Positions 1 through 7,219 of a stretch of 64,000 nt of DNA are shown here, piece by piece. Origin of the DNA: Ascidiaceihabitans sp047624005 (GTDB taxonomy: Bacteria; Pseudomonadota; Alphaproteobacteria; Rhodobacterales; Rhodobacteraceae); NCBI GenBank assembly GCA_047624005.1, contig JBLHPE010000007.1:1-64000 (forward strand), written 5' to 3'. The notes beneath the pieces were generated by a model that did no database searches, had not been told where the DNA came from, and saw only the letters and a list, made by a program, of their open reading frames with translations. The position numbers and the translations under genes are program-made. Every line of letters starts with the position of its first letter. The stretch's first letter is position 1.

Positions 1-83
1 AACATCTGTCAAGAATAAGCCAGAGGAGATTACAGACCAAGACACCACTAAATAAGCAACACCACAGCGGCTCACAAACCGGC

Positions 84-122
84 CAAAGTGGTTGTCGCTG
101 CCGGACAAGGTGGTTGACGCTG
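84..122. repeat. Two near-identical 17-bp direct repeats upstream of a small winged-helix gene
   Basis: The sequence CAAAGTGGTTGTCGCTG (84-100) recurs as CAAGGTGGTTGACGCTG (106-122), matching at 15 of 17 positions. The copies are 22 bp apart, about two helical turns, and end 20 bp before the ATG at 142. That placement suits an operator or iteron. The role is inference only. Confidence 0.4.
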
Positions 123-141
123 TACACCCAAGGCCATACCA

Positions 142-396
142 ATGCGCGGGCGGTATAAGCAGCTATTCGGGCGCAATGAATTGAAGCTGTGCATTCTGGA
201 TACTTTGAGGGAAGCGCCTGCCGATGATGTGACCATTGCAGAGCGGGTTATGGCTCGTAAGGGGTGGGAAGCTGACGACGACTTATGGGCAGACGTGCTA
301 AAACGGGTCCGTGATGCCATACAGCGGGCGCAGAAGGCAGGGTATGTTGTGCAGGACTTTGGGCCGGATGGGTGTTTGTGGCGGCTGGCCCCATGA
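142..396 (+). CDS. Small winged-helix-like hypothetical protein
   Basis: 84-residue protein with no signal peptide or membrane segment. The pattern of a short helix (LKLCILDTLREAP), a second helix (TIAERVMARKGW), a longer basic helix (VLKRVRDAIQRAQKAG) and a final strand pair (YVVQDFGPDGCLWRLA) resembles small winged-helix proteins common in alphaproteobacteria. I do not recognise a named family. An in-frame stop at 115-117 limits the start; the ATG at 142 has AAGG about 9 bases upstream. Two direct repeats lie just before it. Its setting next to a toxin-antitoxin-like pair and a transposase points to an accessory DNA-binding regulator, which is inference. Confidence 0.6.
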   Translation: MRGRYKQLFGRNELKLCILDTLREAPADDVTIAERVMARKGWEADDDLWADVLKRVRDAIQRAQKAGYVVQDFGPDGCLWRLAP

Positions 397-418
397 AGGG
401 CCAGTTGGCTTATCTACT

Positions 419-763
419 TCATTTTGGCCTAAACAATCCTGTTGTAACAGCTAACACAAGTCCAATGGCACTTACCGCAGTAGACCCAACTAGGAACTCC
501 AAAACTGATCCATCGAGACTGAACCCGCAGATATTGAATCCGCTGAAGATCAGTACAAACCCAACAAATACTGAATATGATACCAGATAGTAGAACACCC
601 ATTTTGCGTATTTCCAACGTAACTTACGGTTTACTCGCAGATCTCGGTTAGACTCTCTGATGGTCTGCGTTTCGGCCAAATGTCGTTGGTTGTTTTGTGA
701 TGCAAAGGTACCTTCGGCCTCTTCAAGCGGCGTAGGCGTCCTATCAAGCTGAATCTCTTTCAA
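419..763 (-). CDS. Two-helix membrane protein, candidate PanT toxin
   Basis: 114 residues: a charged soluble N-terminus of about 50 residues, then two predicted membrane helices at about 54-80 and 87-111, ending FRPK. The start is TTG at 763. It overlaps the stop of the upstream Panacea gene as TTGA, so translation is probably coupled; an in-frame TAG lies just upstream and there is no internal ATG. Panacea antitoxins are known to be paired with very diverse toxins, some of them small membrane proteins, and this arrangement fits. The second helix (VLEFLVGSTAVSAIGLV) recalls a small two-helix family I have seen beside other genes but cannot name. Toxicity is inferred from context alone. Confidence 0.6.
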   Translation of the reverse strand: MKEIQLDRTPTPLEEAEGTFASQNNQRHLAETQTIRESNRDLRVNRKLRWKYAKWVFYYLVSYSVFVGFVLIFSGFNICGFSLDGSVLEFLVGSTAVSAIGLVLAVTTGLFRPK

Positions 764-1311
764 ATGTTGGCAGCCCTATCAGCATTGGGCTGAGGCGCTT
801 GGGTCTGCCTCTGCTGTTCCGTCACCATTAGGGAGCTGAACTCCTCCAAGATGTACTGGTCTGGGATTCTGGTACTCATAGGGACGGAAAACCCACGCTC
901 CTGAGCAACCCGATACCATGGCGTACCTTGCTTGTGAGTCATCTCAGACAAATCAAAGCTCGAAAGATGGCCGTACCGACCCCATATCCAAGCGACTAAG
1001 GGCCTAACTTGCAGATCGTTTGCATCTACATTTTCTGGATCAGAAAAAGGGTTGGTCGATTGCATTTGCTTGATCGGCTTGCGGCCAAACACTTTAAACG
1101 CATGATACAGGTCTGGGAACACTGGCCCGTGCTTCCAAATTTCCGGCCCATCAGAAGTAAGCCTTTGTCCCTCAAGTTTAGCGTGTGCAAGCCACCACCC
1201 ATATGCACAATAAACCAGTTTTTGCAGCTTCATATGTTCAATGCCAGCATCTGCCCCATAAGATTCGAGGAAGTTGTTGGCGATTGACACTGAATTATAT
1301 GGTATAGGCAT
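760..1311 (-). CDS. Panacea (DUF4065, SocA-like) domain protein, candidate antitoxin PanA
   Basis: 183-residue protein matching the Panacea/DUF4065 pattern: an N-terminal helix (SIANNFLE), the motif HMKLQKLVYCAYGWWLA near residues 27-43, a WKHGPVFPDLYHAFKVFG block, and a distal helical part ending in TPWYR. In characterised PanAT loci this domain neutralises a partner toxin. Here the partner is probably the overlapping membrane-protein gene downstream. The ATG at 1311 is chosen over an upstream start because GAGG sits 8-9 bases before it. The C-terminal tail beyond about residue 155 is polar and Gln/Pro-rich, as expected for a toxin-specific extension. Some DUF4065 proteins are instead proteolysis adaptors (SocA) or phage proteins. 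Confidence 0.85.
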   Translation of the reverse strand: MPIPYNSVSIANNFLESYGADAGIEHMKLQKLVYCAYGWWLAHAKLEGQRLTSDGPEIWKHGPVFPDLYHAFKVFGRKPIKQMQSTNPFSDPENVDANDLQVRPLVAWIWGRYGHLSSFDLSEMTHKQGTPWYRVAQERGFSVPMSTRIPDQYILEEFSSLMVTEQQRQTQAPQPNADRAANI

Positions 1312-1457
1312 AAGTATTACCTCGTACTTGCGGACCATTTGGCATTGATATTTTCCCAAACGACACACGTGGGGGCTACCCTGTTTCAGGTTTATTATAC
1401 AGGTTATCCACAGATTGTGAACTAATCATATAAGGATGGGGCCTTGGTATAGCTAGA

Positions 1458-2420
1458 TCAAGCCGCCCGCTGCCAATAACCTTTCCATTGGCGGCTAACT
1501 GGCGCACCCATCGCGTTGGAAACGATAATCTCTGCCTGTGTCCCGTTGTCAGTGCGACGGTTGTCTTCCAACCAAGCAGAGTGGTTCGCATACTGGTGCA
1601 GGTATTGCGGGCTGACATGGTGGTGCTGACCTTCAACCATGTTGCGCAAGCGGGAAAAGAAGCTCTCAACCATGTTCGTGTGCTTGCCGTGGTCGCTGTA
1701 GATTTCTGAGTGGTTCACGCGATCAACGTGGTAACCCATGTGCAATTCATCCCAATGGCTGGCTTCATCCGCTGACATGGTAGACAGGCGGCTTACGTTC
1801 TCATTAGCCAACGCAACACCCTCTGCCTCGGAAAAGCCGACGAATGGCAATGTACGGCCCTCACGCTCACGCATTGCGATAACAACGCGGCGCTTGCCTG
1901 TCTGGTGCTGCTTAAGGCGACGATCAACGCGCTTGGCCTTTTCGTTGTGTGGGCGAATGTGACCACCAAAGTATGCGCCGTCGATTTCAATGTGACCTTC
2001 CAAAACTTCACCAGTGTGGATTTCTTGGGCCATTGCTTCGCGCAGTTTGTGGGCCAAAACGAACGCCGTTTTATATTGGCAATCAAGGTCACGCGACAAC
2101 TGCACCATAGATACGCCCTTGGACGCATTCACGATGATGCAAATAGCGGCCAATAGGTCAACAAAGTCCATTTTACGTGACGCAAAGATGGTGCCAGACG
2201 TGACGCTGAACTGGTGATAGCAGCCCTTGCACTTGAACTTGCGGCGCGTGGTGATGTTATAAACCTCATCATGTGAACAACGCGGGCAGATTGCCTCGCC
2301 GTCAGTCTCAGGCCAGCGCATTTCACAGAACTTCTCATACGCAGCCTGTTCGCCAGCTTTGTAGATGCTGCGAAGGCTAAGTGTGCGTGATGCCGCTGAG
2401 AGAAGAAAGTGTTGTGCCAT
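1458..2420 (-). CDS. IS1595-family (ISXO2-like) transposase
   Basis: 320-residue transposase. Near residue 45 it has a zinc ribbon with paired cysteines (CPRC, then CKGC), followed by an ISXO2-type DDE domain. Visible catalytic landmarks are IEIDGAYFGG, the VNHSEIYSD region and HTNMVESFFSRLR. The reading frame is uninterrupted and the length is normal, so it may be active. ATG 2420 (MAQHFLL) is preferred over GTG 2429 because family members begin this way. The flanks 1369-1457 and 2430-2520 were checked by eye for matching terminal inverted repeats and none was recognised. The divergent DUF6471 gene may travel with it. Confidence 0.88.
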   Translation of the reverse strand: MAQHFLLSAASRTLSLRSIYKAGEQAAYEKFCEMRWPETDGEAICPRCSHDEVYNITTRRKFKCKGCYHQFSVTSGTIFASRKMDFVDLLAAICIIVNASKGVSMVQLSRDLDCQYKTAFVLAHKLREAMAQEIHTGEVLEGHIEIDGAYFGGHIRPHNEKAKRVDRRLKQHQTGKRRVVIAMREREGRTLPFVGFSEAEGVALANENVSRLSTMSADEASHWDELHMGYHVDRVNHSEIYSDHGKHTNMVESFFSRLRNMVEGQHHHVSPQYLHQYANHSAWLEDNRRTDNGTQAEIIVSNAMGAPVSRQWKGYWQRAA

Positions 2421-2429
2421 TGTATCCAC

Positions 2430-2503
2430 TGTGATTACTTATATCACATATATAGTACATATGGATCACGTTTACAATGGCAAATATCACATATACAGTG
2501 CAT
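2430..2503. promoter_or_regulatory. Operator-like repeat array between the transposase and DUF6471 genes
   Basis: Two 20-bp direct repeats, ATATCACATATATAGTACAT (2441-2460) and ATATCACATATACAGTGCAT (2484-2503), match at 18 of 20 positions. ATCAC half-sites start at 2443, 2465 and 2486, spaced 22 and 21 bp, so they lie on one DNA face. TGTGAT (2430-2435) and ATCACA (2443-2448) form an inverted pair. The segment is AT-rich and must hold both divergent promoters. Binding by the adjacent DUF6471 protein is a guess. Confidence 0.5.
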
Positions 2504-2524
2504 TTATCATTTATGGAGTGACAA

Positions 2525-2731
2525 ATGCCTGAGCAGAACGAATGGGAAACCAAAGTAGCTAACATCTTAAAGTCGGAATTAAAATTAAAGGGTGTGTCGT
2601 ACGCCCAGCTTGCTGAGTTAATCGACGACAAAGAGCCGAATGTGCGCAACAAGCTATCACGCGGAAAATTCAGCGCAGCCTTTTTCATTCAAAGCCTTGA
2701 GGTCATTGGTTCAAAATACACGCATAGTTAG
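2525..2731 (+). CDS. DUF6471 domain protein (small HTH-like)
   Basis: 68-residue protein that matches DUF6471 as I know it: an opening EWETKVANILKSELK helix, GVSYAQLAELI as the first HTH helix, EPNVRNKLSRGKFS as the recognition part, and a closing FFIQSLEVIG helix. The ATG at 2525 has GGAG about 8 bases upstream. It is divergent from the transposase across an operator-like array, so it may repress itself and the transposase, although no function is established for the family. Its 3' end overlaps the convergent membrane-protein gene by 4 bp. Confidence 0.75.
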   Translation: MPEQNEWETKVANILKSELKLKGVSYAQLAELIDDKEPNVRNKLSRGKFSAAFFIQSLEVIGSKYTHS

Positions 2732-3441
2732 TCGAGCAGTTCCGGTGGCTCGACCGGATACCCATCACGCTTGAGATCTGCTTTTGCTTTGTAAGCCGAT
2801 TCCTCTAAGGTTGCGCCGAGCTTATCGACACAAAAGAAGTTGGTTATGTGCTCAAACTCGCGAGGTATTTCGTCAATGTATCCGAACGACTTGAGTTCTC
2901 CGATAATAAACTTCGCTCTGCCAGACTTTGTTTCGACAAACTCCTGCAAAGCCAAATTTCTCTCGCACTCTTGCTTTTGACGCAATTCCTCACGTGCTTT
3001 CCATGCTTCTTGAGGATTTAGTCCAATGGTTGATGGGTCGTCATATGTCCATCGCCCCATAGCAGATATGGCTTTTGCCGCTTGCCCTACAGATACTGCC
3101 TCATCTGAAATTTCTGCTATATAATCCCTACGACTCATCCGTCTACTTCTAATCTCAATTAACCTTGCTAACCCAGCGGATAGGTCAAAAATTAAAGACG
3201 TCACAGGCGGTACGAAAAGGACAAAGACTGACATAAGGGCCATTCCAGTCGCTATATCTGTAGATAAGAAATCACTCATTTGTCGTAAGGCCAGTGGGGC
3301 TTGCTTTTCAAGAACCTTTTCCCAAAGCAGAGTAAAGCCACGGTCGGCAAGCCACCCAACAAAGTATAAAGCAAGAGCACCAGCCGCAAAGCGCCTAGAT
3401 CCATTAAGTTTTTGATTCTGAGATTTAAGCCATTTCCACAT
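2728..3441 (-). CDS. Hypothetical membrane protein with a long soluble C-terminus
   Basis: About 237 residues and not recognised. Two hydrophobic segments are visible, RFAAGALALYFVGWLA near residue 18 and GMALMSVFVLFVPPVTSLIF near residue 65. Next comes a basic stretch (RSRRMSRRDY), a charged helical region (WKAREELRQKQECERN) and a short alpha/beta-looking C-terminus. No enzyme motif is visible. The start is uncertain: ATG at 3441 or TTG at 3459, neither with a clear ribosome site. The gene is AT-richer than the core genes, fitting a transferred region. An effector role is possible only by location. Confidence 0.6.
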   Translation of the reverse strand: MWKWLKSQNQKLNGSRRFAAGALALYFVGWLADRGFTLLWEKVLEKQAPLALRQMSDFLSTDIATGMALMSVFVLFVPPVTSLIFDLSAGLARLIEIRSRRMSRRDYIAEISDEAVSVGQAAKAISAMGRWTYDDPSTIGLNPQEAWKAREELRQKQECERNLALQEFVETKSGRAKFIIGELKSFGYIDEIPREFEHITNFFCVDKLGATLEESAYKAKADLKRDGYPVEPPELLD

Positions 3442-3459
3442 TTTATTAGATATGAACAA

Positions 3460-4025
3460 ATGCGTCGTGATTGTGGAGTCCTAATCATCCCTCACACCCC
3501 GTTTGGTGCGTTTGATACATAAGGCCGCCTTTGTCTGCAGAAGAGACCTTCATGTCACCCTCGAGAGCAGCATTTTCGCAGGTTTTGGCCTCTTGCGCAT
3601 GCTTTATCTTTCTTGAGCAACCTTATGCTTTTTTGGCGTGAGATTTTGGGTTTGAAACCAATGGGTCAAAATTAGCCTTGGTCAGAACATAGGAGCCCTG
3701 ACGTCTTCACGGAGATAGAGTGACCCATAATCCTCTCCATTTGGACTGAAGGGAGCGATCCCGTATGCGTTAAGTTTCGCAAGAACCGATCGGCGATCCA
3801 GGCCAAACTCAGCAGCCATCGGTTTTGTGGTCATGAAACGGCTGTGAAACGCGTCGATATCAACCTGTGTGACATAGGTTTGTCAGATGGGGCGAAACGT
3901 GTGGTGGTCATTGGCATGGTCTCCTATGCGGGGTGGAGTCTCATAGGGGACCTGATTTGTCCAGATGACAGGTGGGTCGTATGGTAAAGCGTGGGCATCC
4001 CACCTGTCATTTTTCGGTCTAATCC
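3460..4025. other. Intergenic region of about 570 bp with a gene remnant
   Basis: No complete gene is visible. The only coding-like sequence is the short minus-strand fragment listed separately (3682-3882). The rest, including the start of the flanking minus-strand membrane gene, shows no RNA gene, strong terminator or repeat that I can support. Decayed mobile DNA is the likeliest origin. Confidence 0.5.
3682..3882 (-). pseudogene. 3' remnant of an HTH-containing gene
   Basis: A minus-strand frame runs from just inside a TGA at 3883-3885 to a TGA at 3682-3684. It encodes a peptide reading VDIDAFHSRFMTTKPMAAEF, then GLDRRSVLAKLNAYGIAPFS and PNGEDYGSLYLREDV. The first part looks like a helix-turn-helix segment. 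The composition is protein-like and no start with a ribosome site precedes it. It resembles the C-terminal end of recombination- or transposition-associated proteins of this group, but I cannot name the parent. The 50-residue piece from ATG 3834 could in theory still be made. Confidence 0.4.
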
Positions 4026-5294
4026 TTAGTCTTGGTCATCCTGACTTTGAAAGGTCGTGCCGCCAATCAATTCCCAATGGTAGTCGACAAAGTATTTCGC
4101 CGTCTCACTGCCATTGGCCCCGAACATCCGATGGGTCAGTGTTTGAATCTCGGAAATGCGGCTACCATTAAATGGAAATTGATCTAATGAACCATTTTCC
4201 AAGATTAGAAGCGCAGATTGGAAGTCGAATATGTCATCTTGGTTTGCGAAGTCCCATCCAGTAACAAAGTAGAACAGGACGGCCCCAAGACCGGCCCCTA
4301 ACCCTACCGCGGCACCGATTGCCGCACCTATTGGCCCCGCAAGTGCCCCCATTAGGGCCCCTACGACAGTGGTGCCAATAACTAAGCCTACAGCCGTTTC
4401 CCAGTTGGTCGTGAGTTCCGCCAGCAAATTATCTTCGAACATTTCCATGAACGTCTCGAACCCACCGCCGTCAATTTCCGCCATTGCTATCTGGACGACA
4501 AATAACCGCGGAAAGGAATGCCCCGCCAAATCGTAGACGTGCATGGGCCCACGTCCTGTTTCAACAACTTCTTCAAGGGATCGAAATTGGCCCGCATTTC
4601 GTATTGCCATTCGTGTCGCCCCAACGGCAGAAGGTAAATTATAGGCAGCCAGCGGGCCTTCGGTTGCGACACCGCTATAGTTGATTTCGTCGGACCCCAA
4701 TTCATTTGTAGAATTACGACATGTTACCTTGTCGACGACAAACCGCAGCCTACTGAACGGCACTGGCGCGGGCCCGAGTACTGGGTTTTCCGTTTCGTCC
4801 GCAGGCGGTTCATCGGGTTGGGCATCGTCTGGCCGTCCATCTGAAAGGGGAGATGACGGATAAAAATCCCGAACAACTGCGTAGACATATTCACGAACAT
4901 CATCTGGGTCTTCGAAATTGTATCCTTCCCCGGGGTCCAAAATCTTGGCCCAAACTTTTGGCAAATTTCTGCGATCCGCCAATGAAATTTCAGAATTGGG
5001 CACAACAACCTTTTTAAGGTAGCGTTTATCCGACTTTGTAAACGATCGCGTCACTAGGTCAGCGCTGAACAGATGTTTCACCAGTTCCTCGCGCCGCTTA
5101 CCGTCCATTTTGACAACTAGGTTGCTGAACGTCTCGGCGACACTTAGTTTACCTTCCTTCGTCTTTTGGTATTCTCGTGGCTCGCTCAACAGAACTTCTG
5201 CCAATTCCGCGCGGTAATGAAGTTCGGTTGTTTCAATGATCTCGCGGGCCCGTTTGCCCATCTTGTGAATCGGGTGTTCTTTTGAAAATCGCAT
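4026..5294 (-). CDS. Orphan protein with a glycine-zipper hydrophobic segment
   Basis: 422 residues from ATG 5294, chosen because GGAG lies 8 bases upstream; an earlier ATG at 5348 is possible. No family is recognised. The N-terminal ~140 residues are charged and helical. An acidic proline-rich linker follows near residue 150 (DDAQPDEPPADETE). A beta-rich part then carries a C-x3-T-x2-E-x-GSDEI motif (about 191-204). A hydrophobic Gly/Ala segment lies near 302-345, reading VVGALMGALAGPIGAAIGAA in part. Such glycine zippers occur in membrane-inserting and pore-forming proteins. The C-terminus (GSETAKYFVDYHWEL) looks like a small beta domain. There is no signal peptide. Accessory context suggests an effector, which is inference. 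Confidence 0.65.
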   Translation of the reverse strand: MRFSKEHPIHKMGKRAREIIETTELHYRAELAEVLLSEPREYQKTKEGKLSVAETFSNLVVKMDGKRREELVKHLFSADLVTRSFTKSDKRYLKKVVVPNSEISLADRRNLPKVWAKILDPGEGYNFEDPDDVREYVYAVVRDFYPSSPLSDGRPDDAQPDEPPADETENPVLGPAPVPFSRLRFVVDKVTCRNSTNELGSDEINYSGVATEGPLAAYNLPSAVGATRMAIRNAGQFRSLEEVVETGRGPMHVYDLAGHSFPRLFVVQIAMAEIDGGGFETFMEMFEDNLLAELTTNWETAVGLVIGTTVVGALMGALAGPIGAAIGAAVGLGAGLGAVLFYFVTGWDFANQDDIFDFQSALLILENGSLDQFPFNGSRISEIQTLTHRMFGANGSETAKYFVDYHWELIGGTTFQSQDDQD

Positions 5295-5370
5295 AAAAAT
5301 ACTCCGTCTGAATGGGGCCATATTGCAAGCGACCCCATAAATTTCCAAAAGAATATTTTGGACTGGCGTG

Positions 5371-7029
5371 TTAAGTGGGATCGCGCCAGCGGTTCACAAT
5401 CGGATACCTACGGTCCAGCCAGAAGGCCCCTTTGGTCAGCCTTGCGCCCGGAGCAGATTGGAATCGTTTATACTCACTGATATAAATCAAGTGCTCTACC
5501 TTCTTCACAACATCTCGATCAAAACCTGCGGCAACACAGTCCGTAACAGACGCGTCATTATCCACCAGCATCTCTAAAATGGCATCCAAAATTGGATAAT
5601 CCGGCAAGCTATCGCTGTCTTTCTGATCGTCGCGCAATTCTGCACTTGGCGGTTTGGTGATGATGCGATCAGGGATCACTTCGCCCGCAGGCCCCATCAT
5701 CCAGTCGCGGTGATTGGTATTGCGCCAGCGGCACGTCTCGAACACCCGCATTTTATACAGGTCTTTGATCGGGTTATAACCGCCCGCCATATCGCCGTAG
5801 ATTGTCGAGTACCCAACTGCGACCTCGGACTTATTGCCTGTCGTCAGCACCATCTCACCAAATTTGTTGCTCATCGCCATCAGCAACAGACCACGCAGGC
5901 GGGACTGGATGTTTTCTTCGGTAAGCCCCTCTTCAAGCCCCTCGAACAATGGGGCGAGCGTATTGGTAATGGCTTCGCGCCCCTGTGCAATCGGCACAAA
6001 GTCATAGTGACAGCCCAGCGCCTTGGCACACGCCTTTGCATCCTCAAGGCTGGCCTCGCTCGTGTATTCAGACGGCAACATCACGCAGCGCACATTTTCT
6101 GGGCCCAAGGCATCAGCAGCAATGGTCGCAACAATTGCAGAATCAATCCCACCAGACATGCCAAGCAGAACCTTCTTGAAACCCGTCTTACCCATGTAGT
6201 CGCGCAAAGATTGAACCATCACACGGTAATCTTGCTCCCAAGCATCGGGTTGCGTCACTTTTTCACCGTCTTTAACGCGCCAGCCATCAGCGCCACGTTC
6301 AAGATCAACATGCGTGATCGAAGTATCAAACGCTGGCATTTGTAACGCCAACGCGCCGCCTGGATTTAATGCAAAGGATGCCCCATCAAACACTTGATCA
6401 TCCTGACCACCCGCCATGTTCAAATAGATCAGTGGCAAACCGGTTTCGACAACGCGCGACACCATGTGGTTCAGTCGGGTCTCGAACTTATCGCGATAAT
6501 AAGGCGACCCGTTCGGGATCAACAGGAACTCTGCCCCTGTTTCGGCCAAGGTTTCGGCCACATCTTCATGCCATGCGTCTTCGCAAATCGGGCTGCCGAC
6601 GCGCGTATTGCCAACGCTGTATGGTCCACCCAAAGGCCCCGCATCAAAGATACGCACCTCGTCAAATACCGTCTCGTTGGGCAAATGATGCTTCAACGAT
6701 TTAGACGCAATCTTGCCGCCCTTACAAATCAGATAGGCATTATACAGGTTACCATCTTCAGCCCACGGTCCACCAATGGCCAAAGCCGGGCCATCGGCAC
6801 ACTCTATAGCCAAGGCTTCAACCGCAGCCATCGCGGCCTTATGAAACACAGGTTTCACAACCAGATCCTGCGCATTGTAGCCAGTAATAAACATTTCCGG
6901 CAAAGCGACCATATCAGCACCAGCATTACGCCCTTCCTCCCATGCGGCCCGCGCAAGGGCAGCATTGCCAGTAAGATCGCCAACGGTCGGGTTTAACTGG
7001 CACAAAGTAATGCGAAACGTATCAGCCAT
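5371..7029 (-). CDS. nadE: Glutamine-dependent NAD+ synthetase
   Basis: 552 residues. The enzyme makes NAD+ from deamido-NAD+, ATP and glutamine, the last step of NAD synthesis, in the cytoplasm. The N-terminal nitrilase-type glutaminase (about 1-260) shows the Glu-Lys-Cys triad in LPEMFITGYN, SLKHHLPNETVFDE and GSPICEDAWHED. The C-terminal synthetase has the PP-loop LGMSGGIDSAIVATIAADALG region, TTGNKSEVAVGYSTIYGDMAGG, and TKPPSAELRDDQKDSDSLPDY. ATG 7029 is preferred over 7047 because GGAG lies about 9 bases upstream and homologs start near MADTFRI. Length is normal for the two-domain type. It is divergent from the MORN-repeat gene. Confidence 0.96.
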   Translation of the reverse strand: MADTFRITLCQLNPTVGDLTGNAALARAAWEEGRNAGADMVALPEMFITGYNAQDLVVKPVFHKAAMAAVEALAIECADGPALAIGGPWAEDGNLYNAYLICKGGKIASKSLKHHLPNETVFDEVRIFDAGPLGGPYSVGNTRVGSPICEDAWHEDVAETLAETGAEFLLIPNGSPYYRDKFETRLNHMVSRVVETGLPLIYLNMAGGQDDQVFDGASFALNPGGALALQMPAFDTSITHVDLERGADGWRVKDGEKVTQPDAWEQDYRVMVQSLRDYMGKTGFKKVLLGMSGGIDSAIVATIAADALGPENVRCVMLPSEYTSEASLEDAKACAKALGCHYDFVPIAQGREAITNTLAPLFEGLEEGLTEENIQSRLRGLLLMAMSNKFGEMVLTTGNKSEVAVGYSTIYGDMAGGYNPIKDLYKMRVFETCRWRNTNHRDWMMGPAGEVIPDRIITKPPSAELRDDQKDSDSLPDYPILDAILEMLVDNDASVTDCVAAGFDRDVVKKVEHLIYISEYKRFQSAPGARLTKGAFWLDRRYPIVNRWRDPT

Positions 7030-7219
7030 AGGAGGTGCTCCGGTCATATTTCAGTTGCACCTATATGCGTTCAATGTCGTCCAGAAAAGCCCCGACAACA
7101 CGATTGCACGCCGCCAACATCTCTTGTTCGCAAAACCCATTGCGAGGTGGACCGCCTTCTTCTAGGCTGTCGTTGCTTGTGCACGTGCGTACAGGCCAAG
7201 AATTTATGACAGGTCCACC

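Larger units (their letters stand above)
1458..2503 (-). mobile_element. IS1595-type insertion element, boundaries unresolved
   Basis: The span covers the transposase and its promoter-proximal repeats. The true ends are unknown because neither terminal inverted repeats nor a target duplication were identified. The element could be larger and include the DUF6471 gene, since IS1595-family elements are reported to carry passenger genes at times. Confidence 0.45.

Noticed and set aside
1369..2524. Terminal inverted repeats for the IS1595-type element
   Set aside because: GGGGCTACCC near 1371 looked like an end, but no matching inverted copy was found on the other side.
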